Shown one piece after another: positions 15,550 through 25,916 of a stretch of DNA of 42,745 nucleotides. The translations under genes were made by a program, and so were the position numbers. The stretch's first letter is position 1. Each line of letters begins with the position of its first letter. The stretch comes from Leptospira sp. 96542 (GTDB lineage: Bacteria; Spirochaetota; Leptospiria; Leptospirales; Leptospiraceae): contig JARJFC010000036.1 of NCBI GenBank assembly GCA_029310945.1, positions 1-42,745 of the forward strand, given 5' to 3'. The notes under the pieces were generated by a model, which was not told the origin of the DNA, did not search any database, and saw only the letters and a program-made list of their open reading frames with translations.

Positions 15550-15623
15550 GGGCCTGTAGCTCAGTTGGTTAGAGCACTCGCTTGATAAGCGAGGGGTCAC
15601 AAGTTCAAATCTTGTCAGGCCCA
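15550..15623 (+). tRNA. tRNA-Ile (GAT)
   Basis: GGGCCTG/CAGGCCC acceptor stem, D-arm TAGCTCAGTTGGTTAGAGC, anticodon stem-loop CTCGC-TTGATAA-GCGAG with GAT, T-arm with GTTCAAAT, discriminator A. The 3' CCA bases are only partly present by chance. It is followed after 8 bases by tRNA-Ala, as inside many rRNA operons, but no rRNA is near. Confidence 0.96.
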
Positions 15624-15631
15624 TTTGATAC

Positions 15632-15704
<73 letters not shown>

Positions 15705-15756
15705 AAACCCCGTTCAAAGTTTTTCTTACTAAAAATATTCTTGCACTCCTAGCAAA

Positions 15757-15778
15757 AACAGGTACACCAAAACCTGTT
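15757..15778 (+). promoter_or_regulatory. Inverted repeat touching the CBS gene start codon
   Basis: AACAGGT and ACCTGTT are perfect complements separated by eight bases, and the right arm ends directly before the ATG. It occupies the place where a Shine-Dalgarno should be. It could be an operator or an RNA hairpin that controls translation. Confidence 0.4.
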
Positions 15779-16210
15779 ATGTCCGTAAAAGAGATCCTAA
15801 AAGACAAACCAGATTCCGTCCTCTCCATCGATGAAGACAAGTCGGTACTCGAAGCCACGAAGATGATGGTCGACGCCAAAGTTGGTTCCATCATCGTTAC
15901 CTTCCAAGGCAGTTTGGCTGGAATTTTTACGGAGCGGGATTTAATGCGTGTGGTGGCAAAACACCCAGACAAACTAGACCAGGTCAAACTCAAAGAAGTG
16001 ATGACTTCCCAACTCACAGTGGCCAGCCTAAACGACGAAATCGACGATATTCTAAAAACCATGGTGGCAAAACGTTTCCGCCATATCCCTGTTATGGATG
16101 GGGATAAAATTTTGGGTCTTGTTTCGATCGGAGACGCCATCAAAACAAAACTGAGCAAAACACAAGAGGAAATGCATATCCTACGTGAATATATGTACGG
16201 ACCGCATTAA
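15779..16210 (+). CDS. Protein of two CBS domains
   Basis: A 143-residue protein consisting of a CBS pair: first module about 8-62 (SVLSIDEDKSVLEATKMM, VGSIIVT, GIFTERDLMRVV), second about 72-130 (MTSQLTVASLNDEIDDIL, RFRHIPVMDGDKILGLVSIG). The second module is the canonical IMPDH-type repeat that binds adenosyl ligands. No enzymatic domain is attached, so it may act as a stand-alone energy sensor or a partner of another protein. An inverted repeat abuts its start and no Shine-Dalgarno is evident. It ends 4 bases into the 3' end of the convergent gene. Confidence 0.88.
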   Translation: MSVKEILKDKPDSVLSIDEDKSVLEATKMMVDAKVGSIIVTFQGSLAGIFTERDLMRVVAKHPDKLDQVKLKEVMTSQLTVASLNDEIDDILKTMVAKRFRHIPVMDGDKILGLVSIGDAIKTKLSKTQEEMHILREYMYGPH

Positions 16211-16968
16211 AACAGGTTTGGGTTCAACCTGAGGATGGTTTTTTCCAAAACCAATTCTAAATTGATCGTATCTTCACGGTTGTAAGCAATCAATGTTTCA
16301 AGTGCCTCTCTATTGTGATTGTTTTGGTATTCGAACCAAAGCATAGGTGCATGTTTTCCTTCCATTCCTGTTAGATGGTCTGGGCGTTTCAATCCCAACT
16401 GAATTTCGGAACCCTTTAACCCGCCTTTGATGCCAATCGAATGCAAGAGGTTCATCAAATCCAAATGAGGGTTTACGAACTTAAACTTAAATTCACGTTC
16501 TAAAAATGGAATGTCAAAACGTTTGCCGTTGTATGTTACAAGTAAATCATTCGGATCGATTTCCTCGCATAAAAATTCTAAGTTTTTTCCACGTTCGAAT
16601 GTTTGGATGGTTTTATTTTTATAAATGCTCGCAACCGTCGTGTAAGAAGATTCAGAAATACCTGTTGTTTCAATATCCAAAAAACAAAACCGATCAGAAA
16701 ACTCCTCCCACAACCGCCAATATTCTAGGTGACCTAACTCTTTTGTAAAAAACGAAAAATTTTTCGTTTTAAAATTCGTTTCTAATTCGATCAATCTTTC
16801 TTCTAAAATTTCGATGTTCGGAAGTCCGAAATCCAATGCTTCTATTTGTATTTTTTTTGCAAATTGAAGGAGTGAACTCCAATTATAAATTCCTTTTGCG
16901 TTTAAATCCTTGGCTTTGTTTTTACCAACGCCTGGAAATAATTGTAAACACCCAGTTAAATGCGACAT
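16207..16968 (-). CDS. YprB-like ribonuclease H-fold exonuclease
   Basis: A 253-residue protein from ATG 16968 (a GTG nine bases earlier is possible). The N-terminus LTGCLQLFPGVGKNKAKDLN looks like a helix-hairpin-helix element. The catalytic part carries FLDIETTG (Exo I), DLLVTYNGKRFDIPFLE (Exo II), LDLMNLLHSIGIKGGLKGSE and LIAYNREDTINLE (Exo III with the final Asp). These are the marks of the RNase_H_2 (YprB) family of DEDD 3'-5' exonucleases. Substrate is unknown. Its start overlaps the end of the aminotransferase gene by 13 bases, so translation is probably coupled. Confidence 0.8.
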   Translation of the reverse strand: MSHLTGCLQLFPGVGKNKAKDLNAKGIYNWSSLLQFAKKIQIEALDFGLPNIEILEERLIELETNFKTKNFSFFTKELGHLEYWRLWEEFSDRFCFLDIETTGISESSYTTVASIYKNKTIQTFERGKNLEFLCEEIDPNDLLVTYNGKRFDIPFLEREFKFKFVNPHLDLMNLLHSIGIKGGLKGSEIQLGLKRPDHLTGMEGKHAPMLWFEYQNNHNREALETLIAYNREDTINLELVLEKTILRLNPNLF

Positions 16969-18038
16969 TCCAACCACCGAAGTATACCTTCCTGAAACCG
17001 ATTGGGTTCTTCTCCAAACCCCACTCGGAGGAAACCTTCTGTTTCAAAATTTTTTCCAGGCAAAACAAATACGCCCGTTTTTTCGTATAATTTGTCCGCA
17101 TAATCTTCAGACAATGTCCCCTCTTCTAGTCCAAGCCAACCCACAAGCCCTCCAAAAATGGGTTTATAAGAAATCACCTTTGGCAAATCCATCACCACAG
17201 ATTCAAAATAATCTAAATTATTTTTCAAATTGGATTGGATTTTTGGTAAAAAATTATTTCTGTTCTTTAGTAGCCCAATCGCCAAACATTCACTAATTGG
17301 AGAAACAGTATGTGTCAAATAATCTTTAAAAGAGCGCGCACGTTTGATAAACTCTCTATCCGCGATGAGCCAACCCACACGCAGTCCCGTCACCCCAAAA
17401 CATTTAGTAAAACTCCCCGTACCAAAAAGCCCCCGTTTCGGGTTCACTCCGGTTCTCCCCATCCCCCCAAACCTCGGCAAAAACCTGTAATGTTCATCAA
17501 AGATTGTAGTCGTATTTTCTTTATCTAAGAAGAGAAGGAGGTCATCCCATTCGGAGTCGGAAAAACTTTGGCCTGTTGGATTGTGCGGATGGTTGATGAT
17601 ATGTAAATCTACAGGAAGTCCTTTCCACATCTCACTCTTTAGTTCGCCATTCACCTGTATTGGGTGAGGGAATCCACCTAACATCTGAGGGATTTCATAG
17701 AGTGCCTGGAAACTAGGCCAAAGCACTGAAAATTTTTTGCCTGGTTTGATGAGAAGGTGAAAGGCCAAATACAATGCCTCACCCGTTCCTGTGGTGATGA
17801 GGATTTCTTCTGGTTCCACACCTGGGTAAAGTCGTGCCACTTCATTTCTTAGTTCATAAGAACCTTGGTTTGGTGAGTCGTTTAAAGGGAGATTCTGGAT
17901 TTCCAATATCGAAATCTCTGCCATCTCCATAACTTCCCCCAAATTCTGACATTTGAGTCCGCTTTCTCCCAAATTACAGAAGGCTTCATTCCGGTAACCT
18001 TCCAAACGATCTTCAATGAAAAATTCTCTTGGTTCCAA
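16956..18038 (-). CDS. PLP-dependent aminotransferase, class I/II
   Basis: A 360-residue fold-type I aminotransferase. Visible signatures are GTGEALYLAFHLL, INHPHNPTGQSFSD (substrate and ring contacts), TTTIFDEHYRFLP (Asp for the pyridine N) and SFTKCFGVTGLRVGW (Schiff-base Lys). The C-terminus VLPGKNFETEGFLRVGFGEE provides the substrate-carboxylate arginine. It resembles bacterial enzymes for aspartate, aromatic or capreomycidine-type substrates; the specific substrate cannot be told. It is divergent from the phosphohexomutase gene, with the two starts 46 bases apart. Confidence 0.85.
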   Translation of the reverse strand: MEPREFFIEDRLEGYRNEAFCNLGESGLKCQNLGEVMEMAEISILEIQNLPLNDSPNQGSYELRNEVARLYPGVEPEEILITTGTGEALYLAFHLLIKPGKKFSVLWPSFQALYEIPQMLGGFPHPIQVNGELKSEMWKGLPVDLHIINHPHNPTGQSFSDSEWDDLLLFLDKENTTTIFDEHYRFLPRFGGMGRTGVNPKRGLFGTGSFTKCFGVTGLRVGWLIADREFIKRARSFKDYLTHTVSPISECLAIGLLKNRNNFLPKIQSNLKNNLDYFESVVMDLPKVISYKPIFGGLVGWLGLEEGTLSEDYADKLYEKTGVFVLPGKNFETEGFLRVGFGEEPNRFQEGILRWLECRI

Positions 18039-18084
18039 TTTTGATTTCCAATGAACCTAGCTTCTAAAGGATAGTATGTAAGCT

Positions 18085-19838
18085 ATGTTGAAACCAGAAG
18101 ACAATATCCTCGCTTGGACGAAATCTCCTTTTTCTGCCGAAATCAAAACCCAAGCAGAAAATGCACTGAAAGATTGGCAAATGGGAACCGCATCTCCGGA
18201 AGCAGATGCCTTCGCCACCCCTCTTAGTTTTGGAACAGGGGGTATCAGGGGAAAGATCGGAAATGGAATTGGGCGGATGAATTTGTACACGGTGGGTCGA
18301 GCAGCCTTAGGTTTTTTATCTTACCTAAAAGAAACTTCGAAAAATCCTGAAATTGTCATAGCCTATGACTCGCGCAGGATGTCGGTTGCCTTTGCGGAAA
18401 CTTCGGCAGGCATAGCAGCAAAATTAGGTATCAAAGTGCACCTCTTTACGAACGTGGCACCGACTCCCCTCCTGTCCTATGCCATTCGTTATTACAAAGC
18501 AAGCGGGGGGATTGTGATTACCGCCTCACACAATCCACCTGAATACAATGGATTCAAAGCCTACCTGGCAGATGGTGGACAATTAGTATCCCCTGATGAC
18601 AAATTCATCATCGAAAAAATTGCTGGTATCGAGGATTGGAACTCTATCCCATTCCTAAAAAAAACAGACAAAGAATACAAAAAATTTGTAAAACCAGTAG
18701 GTAAGGATGTTTTCAAATCCTATCTAAAAGAACTGAAACAGTCAGGGCTTTTGGCGGACGTAAAACCGAAAGTTCGTTCTTCGATAAAGATCGTATATTC
18801 ACCGTTACACGGAACAGGTGGCGAATATATGAAAGCCATGTATGAATATTTTGGGTATAAGTCAGTGTTTTTGGTTCCAGAACAAAAAAAACCCGATGGT
18901 GAATTTCCAACAGTTAAGTATCCAAATCCAGAAGAAAAAGAAGCTCTCGCCTTATGTGAGTTTCATGCAAAAAAGAAAAAAGCAGAGTTATTTATCGCAA
19001 CAGATCCTGATGCAGACAGGTTAGGTGTTGGAGTTCGGCGAGATGACGGCGAATACGAATACCTTAACGGAAACCAAATTGGTTCCATAATGGCGGCTTA
19101 CCTGGCCGAAAAAAAAGGTAAATCCAAAAAGAAAACATACCATTTGATCAAAACAATCGTTACCACTGACTTGCAAGAACAGATTGCAAAAAAAAATGGA
19201 ATTAAAATCAAAAGTGTTTTAACCGGTTTTAAATACATAGCAGAAGAAATGAAAAAAATCGAAAAAAAGAAAAACAATATTTTTCTTTTTGGAGGTGAAG
19301 AATCATTTGGTTACCTACCCGTACAATTTGTCCGCGACAAAGACTCTATTTCAAGTGCACTTCTGTTTACAGAAATTGTCGCTGCCAAAAAAGATGTGCT
19401 CTCATATTTAAATGTAGTGTATCTAAAATATGGTTTATTTAGAGAAAGTCTGTATTCGCTTACACTCGAAGGTAGCTCAGGCCAAAAACAAATCCAGGTT
19501 GCCATTGAGTCTTTGCGAAATTCGGACTTAGTTGGCAAAACCTTAGCAGGGAGAAAAGTTCTAGGTGTTCTTGATTTCGAAACGCAAAAAAGTTTTGGTA
19601 AATCAAAAAAATCTGCCTTTGCTGGTATGCCAAAATCTAATGTCATCCAAGTTGAGTTAGACGGAAATGCAAAACTTACGATCAGACCTTCTGGCACCGA
19701 ACCCAAGATAAAGGTTTATTCCTCTTTTGCATCGTTAAAAAAGCCAAAACAAATAGATGAGATTCCTAAACTTTGGGAATCTCTCGGCAAAGAAATAAGC
19801 CAAGCCGAAACTGAATTTTTACAAATAGCAGGTCTCAA

Positions 19839-19842
<4 letters not shown>
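18085..19842 (+). CDS. Phosphoglucomutase/phosphomannomutase
   Basis: A 585-residue alpha-D-phosphohexomutase. TPLSFGTGGIRGKIG opens domain 1. The phosphoserine loop is VITASHNPPEYNGFKAY, the metal loop FIATDPDADRLGVG, the sugar loop FLFGGEESFGYL and the phosphate-binding loop TIRPSGTEPKIKVY. The length and the extended N-terminus put it with the PgcA/PGM2-like group that converts glucose-1-phosphate and glucose-6-phosphate. It is the first gene of a run with argD and leuB, each overlapping the next by four bases (ATGA), so the three are translationally coupled. Confidence 0.93.
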
Positions 19843-22132
<2,290 letters not shown>

Positions 22133-22146
22133 GTTTAGCAAATACC

Positions 22147-22557
22147 ATGCAAGCAGGAATCGGACCCACAGGCAGACCTTACCAAATTCTCATCGCTGAG
22201 AATTCAAAATTCCAAGCAAAACAACTCCAGCAGATTTTGGAATCGGAAGGTTTCAAAATCATTGGCATTGCGGAAACTGGAAAAGAACTATTACAAATGT
22301 ATAAGGAACATAAACAGCAGATTGACCTTGTAACGATTGAAATTTTTTTACCAGAGGTTGACGGTTATGCTGCATTTTGGGATCTAAAGGAAATGGGAGT
22401 TCTACCAAGGATTTTGTATATTTCCGAAGAAAACACTCCTTCTGTCGTAAAATCATTGTTAGACAATGGTGCAATGGATTATATCATTAAACCAATCAAA
22501 CGTGAGAAAGTTTTAGAAAAAATAAAAGAAACTCTCCTTAAGGTTCCCAAAATATAA
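22147..22557 (+). CDS. Stand-alone receiver-domain protein with Glu at the phospho-acceptor site
   Basis: A 136-residue CheY-like receiver domain. YQILIAENSKFQAKQLQQIL starts the fold, where the first acidic pair is reduced to a Glu. IDLVTIEIFLPEVDGY puts E65 where the phosphorylated Asp normally is; ILYISEEN gives the Ser/Thr site and DYIIKPIKREKVLE the conserved Lys. Glu at this place often mimics phosphorylation, so the protein may be locked in the active form, or phosphorylation may be irrelevant. It lies 14 bases after leuB, and its last 20 bases overlap the convergent pgeF gene. Partner proteins are unknown. Confidence 0.8.
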   Translation: MQAGIGPTGRPYQILIAENSKFQAKQLQQILESEGFKIIGIAETGKELLQMYKEHKQQIDLVTIEIFLPEVDGYAAFWDLKEMGVLPRILYISEENTPSVVKSLLDNGAMDYIIKPIKREKVLEKIKETLLKVPKI

Positions 22558-23269
22558 AGTTTAGGTTCCGCCCGAATTCTTTTGCTCTATGGCTAAAGTA
22601 TTCGGGGTTCTGGAAAACCGATTTCGTTTCTGAATTTACAAATTGTAATCCAGAAAAATTTGTTTTGACTCTGCTTAGAATTGCATTTCCAACATCAAGG
22701 TCGTAAGTTCCAACTGCCTTTTGTTTGAGGATCCCGTCTCCAAGTCCAACAAATTCAGATGCAACATCCTCTCTCACTTCGTAATCATTCCCTTTTATAT
22801 ATGGACCTAAATCCAAATACAAATCACTCAAAGTATATCCAAATTCTAAATAAATTTGAATCATCTTTTCGGTAACTCCTAATTTTGTACCTTTCCATCC
22901 AGAATGTAAAACCGAAACAAATGGATTTTTTTTTGAAAATAAAAACACAGGAACGCAATCCGCAGTTCGGACAATTAGTATTTTATTTCCGGATTTTGTG
23001 TAAAGCCCGTCCCCGATTGGACATTCATCACTAGTAACTTCATTCGTAATTTCGAATATTTTACTTCCATGAACCTGTTCTAACGAATGAGTTGACAAAC
23101 TTGGATTTGGAAATAAATTTCGCAACTTTTCATTTGTATACACAGACCAATCGCCAGGTGTATTTGGAAACATTGTATCTTCAAAAAGATATTTCTGTTC
23201 CGTTTTTCCTAGAGTGCCATAACGAATGCGGCCGTAAACAGTATCCACTTGTTTCATAAAATGATTCAT
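22538..23269 (-). CDS. pgeF: PgeF/YfiH family purine-nucleoside/laccase-fold protein
   Basis: A 243-residue member of the DUF152 family. The metal triad is visible: H67 in LEQVHGS, C105 in VRTADCVPVF and H122 in VLHSGWKGTKLG. DLGPYIKGNDYEVREDV matches the conserved G-P-x-I-x-x-x-x-Y-E-V stretch, with Tyr and Asn where many members have Cys. Members edit cell-wall precursors (PgeF, removing L-Ser-linked UDP-MurNAc) or act as purine nucleoside phosphorylases. Its start overlaps the stop of the membrane-protein gene by four bases, so it is the last gene of a four-gene unit. Confidence 0.85.
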   Translation of the reverse strand: MNHFMKQVDTVYGRIRYGTLGKTEQKYLFEDTMFPNTPGDWSVYTNEKLRNLFPNPSLSTHSLEQVHGSKIFEITNEVTSDECPIGDGLYTKSGNKILIVRTADCVPVFLFSKKNPFVSVLHSGWKGTKLGVTEKMIQIYLEFGYTLSDLYLDLGPYIKGNDYEVREDVASEFVGLGDGILKQKAVGTYDLDVGNAILSRVKTNFSGLQFVNSETKSVFQNPEYFSHRAKEFGRNLNFIFWEP

Positions 23270-24828
23270 TGGGGATAAAACGAATGTTTTGCCTCAACGG
23301 AAAAATTTTGATTTTGTAAATAGGAAAAGAGGTTTTCGCAGTTCCAATTCGCACGATGACATAAAGATTTTACTTTGTTCGGCTCATAGACCAAGATATA
23401 AATTTTTATTGGGAAATACCTCCAATTGTAAGTGATATGAGGCAAATCTAAATAAGGAAATTTATTGGCAAATAACAGTTCAACAGACCTTTCTCTTAAA
23501 TCAGAAATTTCCAAATTGGATTCATGCCCAATTCTGCCACGGCCTTCAATTTTTTTCCGCGCGAATTGACGATCGGTAAGTCCAGATTCGGATTCAAAAG
23601 CATATTTGGGCTCTAAAAAATATACAAAATGAGCCTGCGCACCAAAAAATGCGATATTAAAATTTTGAAGTGCACCTTGATCATACCCCTCACTTCCCAT
23701 AAGTTCGGATTTATAAAACTCACGTTCTTCGCCGATTCCCTTCCAATCTGAGGTTCGTTTGCCATCAACCACCAACGGATCAATATAAACAATGGATGCG
23801 AGCAAAAAGAGCAGATGAAAAAGAATTTGATTGGATTTATAAAATCTGAAAAATAAAATATTATCGTTTGATGAGAAACTACAATTCCCATCCCATTCAT
23901 ATATTTGTTTAACCGCATAGTACGATAAAATTGGTAGAATTGGAATCCAAAAACGGAGAGCCATAAAATCTCCACCGATGTACAAAACGTACACAATGTA
24001 CATCATTATGGAAAAAATCCTAAAAAATACGAGCCTATCATCTTTGATTTCACGGAAAAATCGAATGAACGCAAAACTGATCACAAATAGATAAAGAGGG
24101 TATGCTTTTAATAAATAGAATAAATAATTTAGCCCTTGCAAGCCATAAGAGCCTCTATTTGCTTTGGCAAAATATGTATTGGGTAAAAGGTCACCAAAAT
24201 ACAAAACACGAAACAAAAAGAAGCATAGGAGGCAAATTACTGGTAAAAAAAGAATTCGGAAATTTTTACACTTAATCAATTCGATAGTGAGTATGCTAAA
24301 AAACAAAATACCTTCAGGGCGAAGAAAGCTTGCTAAGCAAAAGAAAAATAATGCAAATTTAGATTTTTTTTCCCATTTGAGTAACCCCAGTGAGAGAAAA
24401 AAAGTGAAACACATTGTTTCCAAACCAGATGTTGAAAAAACCCATAAGTGATAGAACATAGCCAAATGTATGGTAAGAAGTGGTAGGAAGCGACCACCAA
24501 CCATTTTATTCTCTTCTGTAAAAAACAAAACAAGTAAAGAAACATAAAAAAATATTCCGAGTATTACTGAAAACCATTGTGGCGATCCAAAAAATTGAAT
24601 ACCAAAAGCTATAAAAACGGTCCATAAAAAATTAGTAAATCCTTCCACATATTCATTTACATTAAACACCAGACCATTTCCGTTAATTAAATTTTTTGCA
24701 TATACGAAACTAATATATGCATCATCGCATATCCATCTCAAGATTATAGATTGGTATATTGCTAAAACTATCACAACCAAAGAAAGAATATAAAACAATA
24801 GATGATTATGCTTTTTTGAAAAATTCAA
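23266..24828 (-). CDS. GT-C type membrane glycosyltransferase-like protein
   Basis: A 520-residue protein with about ten hydrophobic helices. The first loop has WICDDAYISFVYAKNLINGN, followed by VEGFTNFLWTVFIAFG. The DD-x-Y motif after helix 1 is the mark of polyprenyl-phosphate-dependent GT-C enzymes (PMT, ArnT and arabinofuranosyltransferase-like). The C-terminal 150 residues are soluble and should face the periplasm. It probably moves a sugar from a lipid carrier to an envelope glycan or protein. It starts at the base directly after the stop of the kinase-like gene, giving a tight operon with 24829-25914 and pgeF. Confidence 0.8.
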   Translation of the reverse strand: MNFSKKHNHLLFYILSLVVIVLAIYQSIILRWICDDAYISFVYAKNLINGNGLVFNVNEYVEGFTNFLWTVFIAFGIQFFGSPQWFSVILGIFFYVSLLVLFFTEENKMVGGRFLPLLTIHLAMFYHLWVFSTSGLETMCFTFFLSLGLLKWEKKSKFALFFFCLASFLRPEGILFFSILTIELIKCKNFRILFLPVICLLCFFLFRVLYFGDLLPNTYFAKANRGSYGLQGLNYLFYLLKAYPLYLFVISFAFIRFFREIKDDRLVFFRIFSIMMYIVYVLYIGGDFMALRFWIPILPILSYYAVKQIYEWDGNCSFSSNDNILFFRFYKSNQILFHLLFLLASIVYIDPLVVDGKRTSDWKGIGEEREFYKSELMGSEGYDQGALQNFNIAFFGAQAHFVYFLEPKYAFESESGLTDRQFARKKIEGRGRIGHESNLEISDLRERSVELLFANKFPYLDLPHITYNWRYFPIKIYILVYEPNKVKSLCHRANWNCENLFSYLQNQNFSVEAKHSFYPQ

Positions 24829-25914
24829 TTATTTATCCAATTCAAAAGATTTTATAAATTCTTCAATGATATGAATATGATCCATTTCAGGTGTTGGATT
24901 TTCTTCAGATGGTTCATACAAATAATCATCAAACAGATGAAAATCGAATATCTTTAATTCAAACTCAGGCAGGGTGATAATAATATTCTCCGCATGCACA
25001 TCAAAAATCAGTTTTTCTTCGGTAGCAAGATACTTTGTAACTTCAATGACTCGATTAAAATCCACTGCTATTTTTTTAAGTTTAGATTTTGATATAACAC
25101 CGAACCTGTGTGAATCAAAATTAAGTTTCCATTTGGGAAATAGTTTATTCATCAATGGATTTTGATCCAATTTTTCGTTTCGAATAGTGAATTCTTTTAA
25201 ATGTTTACCTGGCAAGATGGGTTGTTGGTCGCAAGGAGTGAGAGTGACAGATGGAATTCCCAAAGGGTTTTTGCGATACCGAATGCCCATAAAAAAACGT
25301 GTGGGAACGACTAAATCAGGAATGAGCGATTTTAATTTCCAATAATGAAGTCTTTCAAGACCCAAACGTTTAAACTTGAAATCTATTTCATCTCTTTTAG
25401 ATTCAAATATAACTTGCGATTTTAAATATTCTTGTAATTCGATTTCTTCTTTTTTTAAGAAACGAGGTAGATCACGGCCAACTTCTTTAAACAAAGAGCC
25501 AAATAACGAATCCGATGGCAGTTTTGACTTCCCTACCTTTACGACTTGGTTCCAAGGAAGTTTATAAACAAATTTATATGAGCCCCGACCAATATAATCT
25601 TTGTTTGAGATAGGTAAAAAATTATCCAGAAATTCGCGGTCATACCTGTATGTCATACGAAAGATATGTGATACAGGAAATAAATACTCGTAAGCATTTC
25701 GAAATAAACCTGATTTACGAAGTACCTCATCAACAGGAAGGTCTTCAATGGGAATCGGGGTTTGTGTTTTATCTGGATCAAAAAATAAGTCTTTATCTAA
25801 ACCTTTTTCAAGTAGGTCTAAAAATTGTGGAATTTTTCCCCAGTTTGGGTATTGGTTCCACAATTGAGAGATTCGATCTTTAATATTTTTGATCGGACCT
25901 GTTTTTTTTTCCAC
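24829..25914 (-). CDS. Protein-kinase-fold hypothetical protein
   Basis: A 361-residue protein from a GTG start. YIGRGSYKFVYKL (107-119) resembles the Gly-rich loop, VVKVGK (124-129) the ATP-anchoring lysine, IFDVHAENIII (303-313) the catalytic loop with Asp/His and Asn, and KIFDFHLFDD (321-330) the metal-binding loop, where the usual DFG is DFH. This is the layout of small-molecule or sugar kinases of the Kdo/aminoglycoside kinase type rather than regulatory kinases. Next to a GT-C glycosyltransferase, it may phosphorylate an envelope sugar. The start is followed by nine A residues, a possible slippage tract. Function is inferred. Confidence 0.6.
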   Translation of the reverse strand: MEKKTGPIKNIKDRISQLWNQYPNWGKIPQFLDLLEKGLDKDLFFDPDKTQTPIPIEDLPVDEVLRKSGLFRNAYEYLFPVSHIFRMTYRYDREFLDNFLPISNKDYIGRGSYKFVYKLPWNQVVKVGKSKLPSDSLFGSLFKEVGRDLPRFLKKEEIELQEYLKSQVIFESKRDEIDFKFKRLGLERLHYWKLKSLIPDLVVPTRFFMGIRYRKNPLGIPSVTLTPCDQQPILPGKHLKEFTIRNEKLDQNPLMNKLFPKWKLNFDSHRFGVISKSKLKKIAVDFNRVIEVTKYLATEEKLIFDVHAENIIITLPEFELKIFDFHLFDDYLYEPSEENPTPEMDHIHIIEEFIKSFELDK

Positions 25915-25916
25915 GC

